From: Urechis unicinctus
Lineage: Eukaryota > Annelida > Polychaeta > Xenopneusta > Urechidae
NCBI GenBank assembly: GCA_034190875.2
Contig: CM067348.1
Location: 45,743,395-45,807,394, forward strand
Length of the DNA stretch: 64,000 nt
Reading direction: 5' to 3'
The position numbers and the translations under genes are program-made. This document shows positions 16,551 to 33,345 of this stretch, one piece after another; the first letter of the stretch is position 1; each line of letters opens with the position of its first letter. Under the pieces are notes generated by a model. The model did no database searches. It was not told the origin of the DNA and was given only the letters and a program-made list of their open reading frames with translations.

Positions 16551-17753
16551 ATTGCCCATATTATTTCAATTAGAGCTTGCAATATAATGGTCCCTAGAAA
16601 TGCGCAATAGCCTCTGAGCTTTCATTTAGATTCGTATATATAAGCTTAGCCGATGGACGAAAAAATCTTGTTTTCTTGTCTTTAAAGTTCTATGTAAATC
16701 CTGTTTAATCAGAACACCACAACGCACATACTCGACTTGCGGTCGATGTTTGTGTAGGCAAACTAAGCAATGGATTTTATTGTCTGAAACGAAAGCTTAC
16801 CACAGGTAAACATTAGGTAGACGACAATTATTGTGCCCTTTGTCTCGTTTTCTAATACTTGGCGGTATTTTGTCGATCTCAAGGGGTGAGTAAGAGGGGC
16901 TGATACGTACAATCGAGAATTGGAAGCTCGGGTTAAAGTAAATACGCAGTTAGTCAAATAGCAAAGCATTAATTAATAATGCTTCTCCATTGTAATCTAA
17001 CGCACTGAGCCAGCGGTAAACGGTACAATGTTTTTCGTCGGCTGATCTCTCCTCGTCCATCATTAGAATGCTGATAACGGAAAGGTATCAATATGGCTGT
17101 TGTTTAGTCTAAACCGCTTAACGATAATGACTAAATTGACTTCATGCCATTCTCTGTGTAAGCTGCCCAGGTAGAGCTGTCTTTCATCTCGTCAATGTAA
17201 ACAACGAACAAATTTCGATAGGGTGACGGCAGAATAAACTTACTGCTATGGAGAGCCTGTTAATACTATAAACCACATCTTGTGAGAATGAAGGTTCTCG
17301 TTTGAGGGCTGCCTAGCCAAGTATATGTGAATTATTCTTAATTGCACGAATTATCAGACTGTGATTCCTCACTATCACATCGTCGGTATAATAATGACAC
17401 CTGTTAAGGTATTAACGTCAAAGAGTTAGAACATTAAGTGAAGGTCTCCACAAGACAATTATCTTAATGTTACCTATGAAAGATCCTGACATCATCCAGA
17501 AGAGATTATATATGTACGGTAATTAACGAATTTATACATAGGCAAATGGCTCTTGAAAATTACCTTGAGCACTACTCAACAACCAATTGATGTAAGTATC
17601 GGTGCGTTGGCTTGCACCCAAATAAGTAGTTGTTCAAAGAAGTAACAATTCCGTTATAACAAAGGATAGTATTTCAGCAACATGCAAAATACCCGCTGCT
17701 TGCAATCTCCTAGAAAGACACTTTACATTGTATAGACGAGCCATACTGCATAC
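16551..17753. other. Gene-free stretch
   Basis: Nothing recognisable on either strand. Only frames below 70 codons occur. Confidence 0.5.
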
Positions 17754-17857
17754 CCATTTTCATTCCTCCATTCACATTCTTCCTTTCATGCATTCTTCAT
17801 TTCCTTATCTTTTCCTCCTTCTTTCCATCTCTGCCTCTGTCCCTCCCTCTCTCTAAC
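17754..17857. repeat. Polypyrimidine tract (decayed CTTT/CTCC repeat)
   Basis: About 100 bases are strongly enriched in C and T on the plus strand, ending in TCCCTCCCTCTCTCT. It reads as an old, interrupted pyrimidine microsatellite. It could pass for a splice-acceptor tract, but no open exon follows it. Confidence 0.75.
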
Positions 17858-23858
<6,001 letters not shown>

Positions 23859-24714
23859 CATATCTCATTGGCTTGGTTCAGCAACCTAAATATAACCGTG
23901 CTCAATATGCTTGTTTCCCCGCTCAAAGCAAAATGTTAGTGTCAACAGGTTTACAAATCCCCTGCCAAGACCAGGTCGTGTACAATCGACACAGTTAAAT
24001 AGTGTATTGCCATGAATGTTCATTTAAGTTTTTCTTGTTTACCATATGCATACTTCAGATAACGCTGTGTCCGTATCTAACCATTCTGTTCGCTCTCCCA
24101 TTACTACATCATCAATATGTGAATTCATTTATTTATTCACGTAGAGCTATTAAATAAACTGGTGTTTTCATGGCTGTGGAATGAACTGGCCAATATGCAG
24201 CGATTTACTCCATTAGCGAAATCGTCTATACTGTAGGTGTCCGGAGAAGCAACTATGATTTATATGTGCTATAGAGATATGCTCAACATAGATAGCTTGC
24301 AGTTGTTGACGGTTCTGTGGATTGGTCCAATACATAGAAAGCATAAACCTGACACAACTACGACACAATAGGACAATAACTTAAACTGTTCCAATAGTGA
24401 AACCTTAAAGCAGTTGCTGCGGTCAAGATAGCACCACCTAAAAACTTTTAAAGATAATAATTGCTTCCTTAAGATTCAAACGTTTCGAGTGCAATATCCA
24501 CAAGGGATAAGCAGGCATCATCCACATTCATTGCATACTCCATCACATGCAGTTATTCTACGGACCAAATACCAAGACTGCACATGAAGTGAAACTGTCG
24601 GTTGGGGAAGATATAAAATGATCGATCTGTACATTTTCTGAAATTTTTCGATTCAATCGCGCATAAGTATGGCATAAAATATTCAGCCCATCACTTCTCT
24701 GCATATCCAGTATT
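23859..24714. other. Gene-free stretch upstream of the LINE relic
   Basis: No endonuclease or earlier reverse-transcriptase motifs of a LINE could be read here with confidence, so the relic to the right is either 5'-truncated or too decayed upstream to follow. Confidence 0.5.
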
Positions 24715-24990
24715 GCGCATGTATAGATAGGTTGTCAGAAATAGTCGAGTACAAGCAGAATAGAGCATTCCAAGGATCTGTTTTGGACCCGTTGCCATTT
24801 CAGATATATGTCAATCATTTTCGAAAAGTTTTACAAATAAAACCCTATAATACAATATGCCGACGATACGCAGTCGTCCAAGATTCTAATTTTGTGCATC
24901 AAAAATGAATTAACATTGAACACAGATGATTGTGGCTGAATTACAAATTTGTTTCTCTGGTGTTGCTATTATTTTTGTCGTTGGTGTACA
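24715..24990 (+). mobile_element. Decayed LINE reverse-transcriptase fragment (CR1/Jockey-like)
   Basis: The plus strand reads QGSVLDPLPF at 24,771-24,800, then IYVNHF at 24,804-24,821. These match the conserved QGSVLGPLLF and IYINDL blocks of non-LTR reverse transcriptases. The catalytic block YADDTQ follows at 24,856-24,873, one base out of frame with the first blocks, and LNTDD at 24,916-24,930 continues in that second frame, as in the LNxDL region beyond the active site. A stop at 24,937 lies in this frame. Upstream, IVEYKQNR resembles the usual segment before the QGS block. So the order of motifs is right and both Asp of the YADD box are kept, but at least one frameshift and one stop show it is dead. 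No 3' tail or target-site duplication is evident. The clade is uncertain. Confidence 0.88.
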
Positions 24991-26571
24991 TGTATTCTTT
25001 CACGATGGCTTGGTGAACGCAACTAATTACCAATTGACAGGCTGTTTTCGTCCGGCAATTGCATTTGTTGATAGTCAGGTACTAACTACTGACTAGTCCA
25101 ATGTAACTGCGCCTACTAAGAGCTTACAGCATCACATCTTTTGTGTATTCCGGCGTAATTACTGAATAACATTGGGTCTGCTATGAAATATTGCAAAAGA
25201 CAAACGTTACCGACATTGATAGCACCAATTTTTTTCGAATAGCATTATTCATCATTTTCACGAGATTGCGTCACCCTCTCGCGAGAATGCTTAAGTTAAA
25301 GGCGCTGCGTTTCACGTAACTATATTTTTGTTTCCATTTTAAAGTACGACACATTCGATATAACGCTGATAATCACTTGACTACCTATGCATTAAAGGCT
25401 AACGCCACAAGGTTGCTAGGAATATTATTTAGTGAGGTCCTCTTAGGTTTCACCATCACCACCTTATGTCTATCATTGACAGAGGCTTGAAGCAGTATTA
25501 CAACGCAGATTCAATTTAAAGTTATGTCGATGAAGCAGAGATTAAATAAGCCATTTCCCTGAGGGGTAAAATGCTAGACGGGAAAGCCATCGTTTTGTGC
25601 AAGCTATTTTATCAGACGCATGCGTTATTAAAAGAGGAGCTATATATATATTAATTATATTCCATTGCAGTGGAGTGCCTCAGTGTCTACAACGCCTCAA
25701 ACGTCTACCAATGTAACACTATTATATTCAGTTATTCAATTGAAGAACCATACAAAATGAATATTGCCGTTAAAGTATGCAATGCATTTAAGTGGGCCAC
25801 TCAATAAACGTTACTTCACATACAACTGTGACGTGTTATTAACCCTTGATTACCCTCACGGGCAAAATGTAGTTTAGTACCCTCATGTAACGGCTATCCA
25901 GCACGCTCAGCTTCAGCTTAATAGGATCTTTGACACCCCATACACGATTGCATGGTGTATTGCCCACCGTGGGGTAGTTTACTAAACTGCTGTCAGCAAA
26001 ACGATCGAAAGCGTGAACATGCATACCGACTAGTTAAGCACGTTGGTTGTGATAACGGCTAATCCAGGAATGTATGCCGTGGTAGTTTTTGCAGAGTGAT
26101 ATTAAACATAAACTGTAAAATTCGCCGGAGGAACATTTTATATTTGTTTGAATTGTCGTTAATTTTAAACTAGATACAAGTCGATCAATTGAATACAACA
26201 ATATACAGATAAAGTTAACACATGATCACTTTCACCACTATCATCATGCATAGAAAAAAAATATTTTAATTAATTTTATCCTTTTCAAACGTGTTTTGAT
26301 CAAAGTCATCATTATGATCCAATCTATTAACTTCACCTTTATATACGCATACAATATATGCAATTAAGCACACACACGCAAAATTCATTTGCATTGTCAC
26401 ATCTGTATCGCTCAGTGTCCATTACATGGTGTTGAATAGTTCTTACATACAAGGCCATTCCGAAAAGTAACTGCATATGGACGCAATAACTTGAGACACG
26501 GCGAGTTGTGAAAAGATTGAGTTTATGATCACATAACGCAATGAGCTGACACTGGCAAATGTGAAGACGTT
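24991..26571. other. Gene-free stretch
   Basis: No further LINE sequence could be followed with confidence. Short frames at 25,839-26,024 and 26,339-26,794 (the latter crossing a TA array) show no family signature. Confidence 0.5.
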
Positions 26572-26578
26572 GAACATA

Positions 26579-26618
<40 letters not shown>

Positions 26619-26626
26619 GTATGTTC
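26572..26626. repeat. (TA)n array at the centre of a perfect inverted repeat
   Basis: GAACATACG at 26,572-26,580 and CGTATGTTC at 26,618-26,626 are exact reverse complements flanking a short (TA)n array. Pairing can extend a few bases outward with bulges. The whole can fold into a cruciform. Confidence 0.85.
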
Positions 26627-26738
26627 TACGAGAGTAGTGAAGGTGTATATTACAAAAAAGAGATCTTCTCTAAGTGCTATCAGTGATATCATCCTCTTAG
26701 ATAAGAAGACAATGAGGCACAAGTGGCAAAACCGCCAC

Positions 26739-27500
26739 CCTTTCGTAGACTTTGGTCCACGAAAGGATATACCAGTATGTCCACATAAAGTCAAAGCTTA
26801 TTTTCGTCCAAAATAATTGAAAATATTTTGGTTTGGCCATTCAAATGAGATAGTCTAGTCTTAGTAACGTACAAAGATGATGTTTCACGCGTGATTTCTT
26901 TTGATTTTGAATGTGATAGCAAAATAAAATTTTAACAACAAACCATTCGTTGACATAACCCGCACACCTCAATATATTCAATACAACCATATATACTTCG
27001 ATCTAAATTGCCGAAATAATGTTTAATCATGTGTGCTGGATATGTTTATTTGAAAAAATTAAATATTTGATTTATTGTTAAATTTCAGTACCTAAAAACT
27101 CTATTTTTCTCCTTATTCATTAATCTACAACATTGAATTAGATCGCGAAATGCTACCAATGGTTCATAATGATCACATCTTCAACAAATATTATGTTTCT
27201 GATCCATGATGACTGAAAAAGATATAAATATTTCGGTATTCCGGAAATATTCAAAGATATATATGGGCACGAAAGGTTGGCTTTATACGTATAAATTAAT
27301 GTCTTGACCTTTCGTGGACGACCTATCGAGGACCAAAAGTATATACTAGGAACAAAAAGTGACAAAAGATTTTTATTCGCATTATTCCATTGTATCAATT
27401 AAAAGATGCCGAATTAATATTTGATAATTAATGAAAGCAAATGTGTACAATGAAAATTTGTCCACGAATGGTTGATGTCCACGATGGGTTGTAATCGTCA
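26739..27500 (-). mobile_element. Element X copy 2 (inverted relative to copy 1)
   Basis: The reverse complement aligns along its whole length with 4,640-5,428. It ends at GTAATCGTCA (27,491-27,500), the complement of the TGACGATTAC terminus, right beside a (TA)n array. The internal TTTATACGTATAAA palindrome lies near 27,280 between opposed motifs. At its outer end, CCTTTCGTAGAC and GGTCCACGAAAGG form a further small hairpin near 26,739-26,775. Many small differences from copy 1 show both are old. No open frame is conserved between copies. Confidence 0.8.
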
Positions 27501-27539
<39 letters not shown>

Positions 27540-27711
27540 TAGGAGAGAGATATATAGATATAGATAGATATATATATAGAGATATATAGATATATATAGA
27601 TAGAGATAGAGAGAGATATAGATAGATAGAGAGATATATATAGATATATAGAGAGAGTATATATAGATATATATATATATATATATATCTATATCTATAT
27701 CTCTATATATA

Positions 27712-27761
<50 letters not shown>

Positions 27762-27785
27762 TCTATCAATATATATATATTCGAA
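27501..27785. repeat. (TA)n/(GATA)n array between element X copies 2 and 3
   Basis: TA runs at both ends with TAGATA and GAGATA variants in the middle. It separates two element X copies of the same orientation. This fits TA arrays being carried or created at the element's ends. Confidence 0.95.
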
Positions 27786-27796
27786 AATTATATATA

Positions 27797-28285
<489 letters not shown>

Positions 28286-29200
28286 ATGTATAGACACTCG
28301 CAAAGTATTACATTAGTGCATAGTGGTGAAAAATCGTGTGAATTTAATCCGAACTATAAATGTCCATCTTATGGCAGACCCGTTAGACCATCCGCCAAGT
28401 CATTGTGCAACAAACAATGGCAAACTAAGTATTAAATATCATTCCGATTGCCATTAGACGTTCTATAGACGGTGTCATAGGTGGGGATTAGACATAATAT
28501 ACTTAAAACCTTTGATTCAACGGATCCCATTTATCGTGTTGCTTCATTTACGTTAATATCTCGCGCCTCTTTTAAGGGAGCTTGAGTTTGTTGATCATCA
28601 TCAGGAATTGTACGCTGCAACGTTCTAGGTTTTACTGAAGATATTATATTTAGGTCAGTCCGTTCGTTGCGTAGCGACTTCGAGCTTTTATAGATTTGAT
28701 ATCCATAAGCTTTTTGGCTTTTTGCACTCAAATATTCTTTTTCTCATTGCTAGAACATGTGGTCAATACTGTATTGTGAGCTTATGTGATACCCATTGCG
28801 TGTATGTGATGTCATAGACAACAGGAAGCCCTAATAGACATACACGCGTATCTGAGATAGCCTTTTGCATTGAAATGTAGTTCGAATAAGATTAAGTGAC
28901 CTAATACCCAATTTTTACCAGTATCATTACTATCGAACGAGAAATACCACAATGTACAGTTTCTACACGAAAGTTCGCGTATGTTTGAGCTTCAGTGAAA
29001 CTTACCTTACATGATTACGCAAGATATATATGTATACGAAAATTGCACGTTTATGAACAATACATCGAATATTCATCTTATTAAATGTAGCAGTGATTAG
29101 ATTTGTAAAAGTATGCATGCATCATAATCACCTTATAAACGATTAAAAATACAAGAACGTTTGACAATGAACATACATATTTGTGTAACTCGGTGCAAAG
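28286..29200. other. Gene-free stretch upstream of the candidate secreted-peptide frame
   Basis: No coding family is recognised. No clear TATA box or initiator could be assigned to the frame that starts at 29,201. The base composition becomes noticeably more GC-rich only at the frame itself. Confidence 0.5.
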
Positions 29201-29359
29201 ATGAGGAATGCTGCTTGGCTCATGATTGGCGCCATGTTACTTCTTCCCTTTTGCTGTTACGGGGAGGCAGTTAACGCGAATTATATAATACAGTATTGTC
29301 GTACAGCGCCAACAAGAAATCGCCCTGAGGCCCTAGATCCGATGCATTGGAATGATTAG
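29201..29359 (+). CDS. Candidate short secreted peptide or first exon of a secreted protein
   Basis: A 52-codon frame begins at an ATG with A at -3. Its N-terminus has the three parts of a signal peptide: a short basic start (MRNAAW), a hydrophobic core of about 15 residues (LMIGAMLLLPFCCY), and a plausible cleavage after GEA (about residue 23). The remaining 29 residues contain one Cys and a PEALDPMHW stretch. The frame is locally GC-richer than its surroundings. It ends at TAG (29,357-29,359). Reading on past the stop stays open until a consensus-like donor GTGAGT at 29,402, so it could be a first exon damaged by one stop (a pseudogene), a small secreted peptide, or chance. I do not recognise the family. 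It was picked by eye for the leader, not by homology. Confidence 0.35.
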   Translation: MRNAAWLMIGAMLLLPFCCYGEAVNANYIIQYCRTAPTRNRPEALDPMHWND

Positions 29360-29459
29360 ATAATTAATGCTGAATGTTGCAAGCTGATTATGCATGTGGC
29401 TGTGAGTAGGCTATTTCATGTTTGACTGATTTAAGCCATGCACTAAGATAATTTTGCAC

Positions 29460-29565
29460 ACCACTGTATTGGCACATTGAGTTAATGGTCACCCTTTTCT
29501 TAAGTCAGTGCCCTATTAATTACCTCTGTCGAGATATGAACGATGAAGAATGCGTTAATCTATTA

Positions 29566-29573
<8 letters not shown>
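29460..29573. repeat. Left half of the duplicated segment (partner 1-112)
   Basis: Collinear with positions 1-112, with shared GTTAATGGTCACCC and TATTAATTACCTCTGT. It ends at the AT array that replaces the GA/TA filling of the partner. Confidence 0.85.
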
Positions 29574-29613
<40 letters not shown>

Positions 29614-29617
29614 ATAT

Positions 29618-29665
<48 letters not shown>

Positions 29666-29828
29666 ATATATGATGATATAGATATGCGATATAAATCTCT
29701 CTAATATATATATAAAGAATATTTATATATACATATATATATATAGATATAATAGATATATATATATATATATATATTTATTTTATATGTATATATTCTA
29801 TATATATATATATATCTATCTATATATA

Positions 29829-29910
<82 letters not shown>
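29574..29910. repeat. (TA)n-rich array inside the duplicated segment
   Basis: Two TA runs (29,574-29,662 and 29,830-29,910) surround a TATAGATA/CTAATATA mixture. It corresponds to the 113-896 filling of the partner locus but lacks any (GA)n part. Confidence 0.96.
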
Positions 29911-29913
<3 letters not shown>

Positions 29914-30075
29914 ATCTTGATAATACTAAATCAACTAGCCTTCCAACGAACTTTTCCCTCCATCAGTCTCCCAACGGTCGTTACGTATTGTATATATGTA
30001 TATGTTTGTCTGCAGATGTTGCAATATTTAGCATGCAAGTGCTACAGTACGCATGGTTTGATCTGACTGGCGATA
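29911..30075. repeat. Right half of the duplicated segment (partner 897-1,070)
   Basis: Close match to 897-1,070, including TGTTTGTCTGCAG and CAGTACGCATGGTTTGATC. The shared part overlaps the start of the candidate exon at 30,016. Confidence 0.85.
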
Positions 30076-30173
30076 TCATTGCGACAAACACGACGCATAC
30101 TGTAACAATCGAAAAATCGGTGCTTCCATGGAACGGTGTGAATGCTACACCAACTTATACGCGCTCTTCTTGA
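30016..30173 (+). CDS. Candidate terminal exon preceded by a strong splice-acceptor-like site
   Basis: TATGTTTGTCTGCAG (ending 30,015) is a good acceptor with a T-rich lead. In one phase the next 158 bases are open to TGA at 30,171-30,173, reading [13 protein letters not shown] early and NTT and NAT N-glycosylation sites later. These would suit the extracellular end of a secreted protein, and the frame lies 650 bp downstream of the signal-peptide frame on the same strand. Against it: in the partner copy at 1,016 all three substitutions over the shared stretch change the amino acid, about 65 bases are missing there, no poly(A) signal was found, and no family is recognised. Treat it as a hypothesis. 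Confidence 0.25.
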
Positions 30174-30239
30174 TTATATATATCCGATGGACTTAGTTCT
30201 AATTTGATATGTTATATACCACTTAATAGTCTGCGTCCC

Positions 30240-31147
30240 GGCTTCCATGGGATCCCCTACGTTTCTCGCCCCGCTGGCGCGCACTATTGAAATAGTGATG
30301 GGAGTCAGGGTTCTCATCGTTGACGTCATCGTTACTACAACGGGTCATAGTCCTGTCTACTGAGGGTGTCAGCGGCCAAGTTAAGTGATCCCTTTTGGTA
30401 TTCTATATTAAAGTCGTATGATTGCAGTACTTAGGCCCAACCAATTTTTTTCAATGCTCTCTGATTGATGTTTAGAATTGACAATAAACTCTTGTCGTCC
30501 GTTACTAATGTGAACCTACTTCCTTCCACATATGACTTCCAGAACGGCATAGAGAATAGCTATGCTAGCCAATCATGGTGGGTAATTGAATAGTTCTGTT
30601 AACTTAAGTCTCTCCTTGCGTACACGATGTGACTTTCATTTCCGTTGCCGTCCATTTCGGCCAGGAAGTGACCAATGGCGGATATGCTTGCATCTATGAA
30701 GATAATGAATGGCTTATGCGAGATTCTAACAGGACGTGGGACTCCTCTATTGATTGCATTTCCGATAGCATTCTGTCATCTAAAGAAATTTTGCCTGCTT
30801 CTTTGTCAGATCATTCAAAGGCTTACAAACAGCAGCACCATTTGCTTCCATAAAAAACTTTCTACATAAATCCCTAGCCCAAGTAATGGTCGAGCTTCTT
30901 TGGCGGTAGTGGGGTAGGTGTAAGTTGCCACAGAGTGCAGGTGATTATCGTTTCATAGGGTACCTTCTCGTGAGAGCTTTATTGCCAAGTATTCGACCTC
31001 TTTCTTGAAGAGGAAAAGCTTCATGGGATGAAGCTTGAAATTATTTCTTCTCAACAGCAAGGTAAACCAAATTGCATGACACAAGAGGCTAAGTCTAGAC
31101 AAGGAAAGTATTTTGGCTTAGTGTGATCTCATTAAACGTGACATCTG
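30240..31147 (-). mobile_element. Ty3/gypsy retrotransposon pol fossil (RT end and RNase H), broken
   Basis: The minus strand carries, in the right order, the end of a Ty3/gypsy reverse transcriptase (a KKEVEYL block near 30,990-31,010, then the LTKK connection region near 30,800) and an RNase H domain (FIDAS near 30,690, TDDKSLLSIL near 30,470, and the closing ADTLSR near 30,360). These blocks are diagnostic of Ty3/gypsy pol. The fossil is broken, with several interruptions (roughly half a dozen). It is cut off by the sequence gap at 31,148, where the rest of the reverse transcriptase would lie. No integrase, gag or LTR was recognised on the lower-coordinate side, where the duplicated segment begins. 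The decay suggests an old copy. Confidence 0.92.
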
Positions 31148-31247
31148 NNNNNNNNNNNNNNNNNNNNNNNNNNNNNNNNNNNNNNNNNNNNNNNNNNNNN
31201 NNNNNNNNNNNNNNNNNNNNNNNNNNNNNNNNNNNNNNNNNNNNNNN
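31148..31247. other. Assembly gap (100 N)
   Basis: Exactly 100 unknown bases, the usual placeholder for a gap of unknown size. The true length and even the adjacency of the two sides are uncertain. Confidence 1.
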
Positions 31248-31410
31248 AAAACCCGAGAAAAAATCCATGTAATGTCAATTGTGATAAGGGGAGAAAGGTT
31301 TTACTGTCTCTGGAAACTTTTGTAAAATAACTATTAGGGGGTTGTTTTTAACTACGATGAGGGAAATCTTTTTGGGCCAGATTGGAGGGCTGAACAGCTA
31401 ATCTTTTTTG
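31248..31410. other. Short sequence between the gap and the tandem block
   Basis: About 160 bases with no match to the sequence before the second block start (45,010-45,171). Homopolymer runs are frequent (AAAAAA, GGGGG, TTTTT), which may reflect low-quality contig-end sequence. Confidence 0.6.
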
Positions 31411-33079
31411 TGTTGCGCACATTGAGTGCTGAATATAAATTCTGCGGTTACTTTCAATGGAATGATTAACAATAAGAACGAGGACGTTGATCTCATTTTT
31501 ACGTAGCTGGGCTAGTATTTCTCGCTAATATCGTTATGTCTTATTTATTGAACAGTGCCATATGGCACGGAGCTACACCTTTAACGCATATGTAATGCTA
31601 TCGATGTTTCGGTTCGAATATAAGACATTAAATTATGCTAAAAAAATATAAACAACGTTTCCCTGGTGAATAAACAGTTTGGCAGGGATGGAACTTGACC
31701 GTAAAGCAAAATTTTTACGATTTTGGTAGTGGGAACTGTACATTATTGAAATAGGTGAGGTTCCATAGAGCTTTTTAGGCGTCTGTACTTTTCATAGGAT
31801 GCCATGATGGCATATTGAATGTGATATATTTATTAGCGCAAAGAATGTAGTATATGTGAGCACACAACTGACCTATTAATGGAATATAGTGGCATCAATC
31901 TCAGATATTAACCCAACGCTGAGCAACGATGTTCCTCTTCATCGTTTCCAATATTTCATGTTTTATTATTAGGGTCATCACTAGCAGCAATGGGTAGGCT
32001 ACTGGGTTATCCATTCAGTCGATAATATGTCGTAATTTCTTTACCCAGGGGCTCATAGCATCTATACATCATTCTGAGCAAGCGGCAGGCGCTTCACACG
32101 TCAATTGGCACTGTACGTTGGATTATGCAATAGCCAACCGCATGCGGGGAATATTACCACGTTTTACTTCCAGCTATCGACAGAGGCCTTCGATGCTCGT
32201 AAATGTTTATCACAGTTGCCTCACATATAAACTGTCGGCAGATGAATATGCGGTATTGTTCATTTGTGGGATCCCTGAGGATTACCAGCAGACGTTGAAT
32301 ATGTCGCGCGATTACTATTCGTTTCTCGCACCAAACGACATAACAGTGAAAGGAAGTGTTACTCCTGCGTATATATTCTTCAACTTTAACCATATTTGTC
32401 AGACGCGCTGGTCTCTCTGTCGCTTGTCCGATCTTTGTAGCAATGAGTTAGCTTTGACCAAGCTATCTTAGCTATGTCAGTGCTTTGGCACGGAGTTCCA
32501 GACTTCTGCATTAAGGCATCTGTTATATCTGCGCAGCTGCTTAAGCACATGTCTGACAATCGGACGAACATACTGAGCCGAAAGAAATAATTGGCTGAAA
32601 GGGTTGCTCAGATGCGTAGTATTATGTTCTAGATGCATAATACACCAGTTACGTATCGTTTGACGCATTGAAAAGAATCTAATAATTAATGCCGCATGAC
32701 ATATATCACATATCATTAAGCTTCTTCTATTAATTTTCCACTATTTATAGTATTCGAGCTAGCAAATCGAAACATTCAATAATTTTTCGCGATTCTATAT
32801 CCAAAATACGCGACACCTGAATGAGTAAACTTCCACTCTTAGTTAAGAGAATGGCTTTTTGACATTAAGCATAGGTGAAGAGCAACAGTTGAAGACATGC
32901 ATTTATCAGGATGCACTTGAAATAAATGGAAGTTTGTCAAAGCGATGGTTCCAGCGTAACGCCTGTGAGCCTATTTAGACGTATGCATCAAATGTTCCTT
33001 ATTATCATATAGCAATAGAATTGCTCATTCATTCCATTGATTGAGTGACGATCGTCATATTCTTGGTCAGCTGTTCATG

Positions 33080-33345
33080 GCACCCATTCATCAATAGAGG
33101 CCAGAAATAGCCACAATAGGAGTTCATTAGAATCAGCGGAGGTTGTATATAGCAGTATGTATTCTTAGAGCTGATGTCATTCAGTCGGTTAGCGGACATT
33201 TGTTTACACAGCTATTAGATTCCCTCATGAATTACACATATTCTGCACTCCACTCTCAGAGCGAGTCAAGGGCAAGCAGTGACAAAAACGCAAAGAGTGG
33301 ACATGTATATATTTTTGGACTTCACGGCTTCGAAATTCACTTTAG
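33080..33345 (+). repeat. Internal diverged repeat within unit A (relatives at 41,055-41,345 and 3,850-4,140)
   Basis: AGTTCATTAGAATCAGCGGA here corresponds to AGTTCATCAGAACCAACGAA near 41,068 and AGCTCATTAGGACCAACGGA near 3,857. Weaker similarity follows (ACTGTCATT, GTTTACACAGCT against GTTAACTCCACAGCT, and a later TGGACA-type stretch). So the unit itself contains older internal duplications about 8 kb apart. Confidence 0.6.

Noticed and set aside
31248-31410. Possible start of block 1 before 31,411
   Set aside because: It shows no similarity to the sequence preceding block 2, so it was not included in the duplication.
32118-32471. Apparently conserved protein shared by 32,118-32,471, 45,831-46,067 and 63,531-63,875
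   Set aside because: Differences between the diverged copies are spread evenly over codon positions and end points vary, so the frame is not under protein selection.
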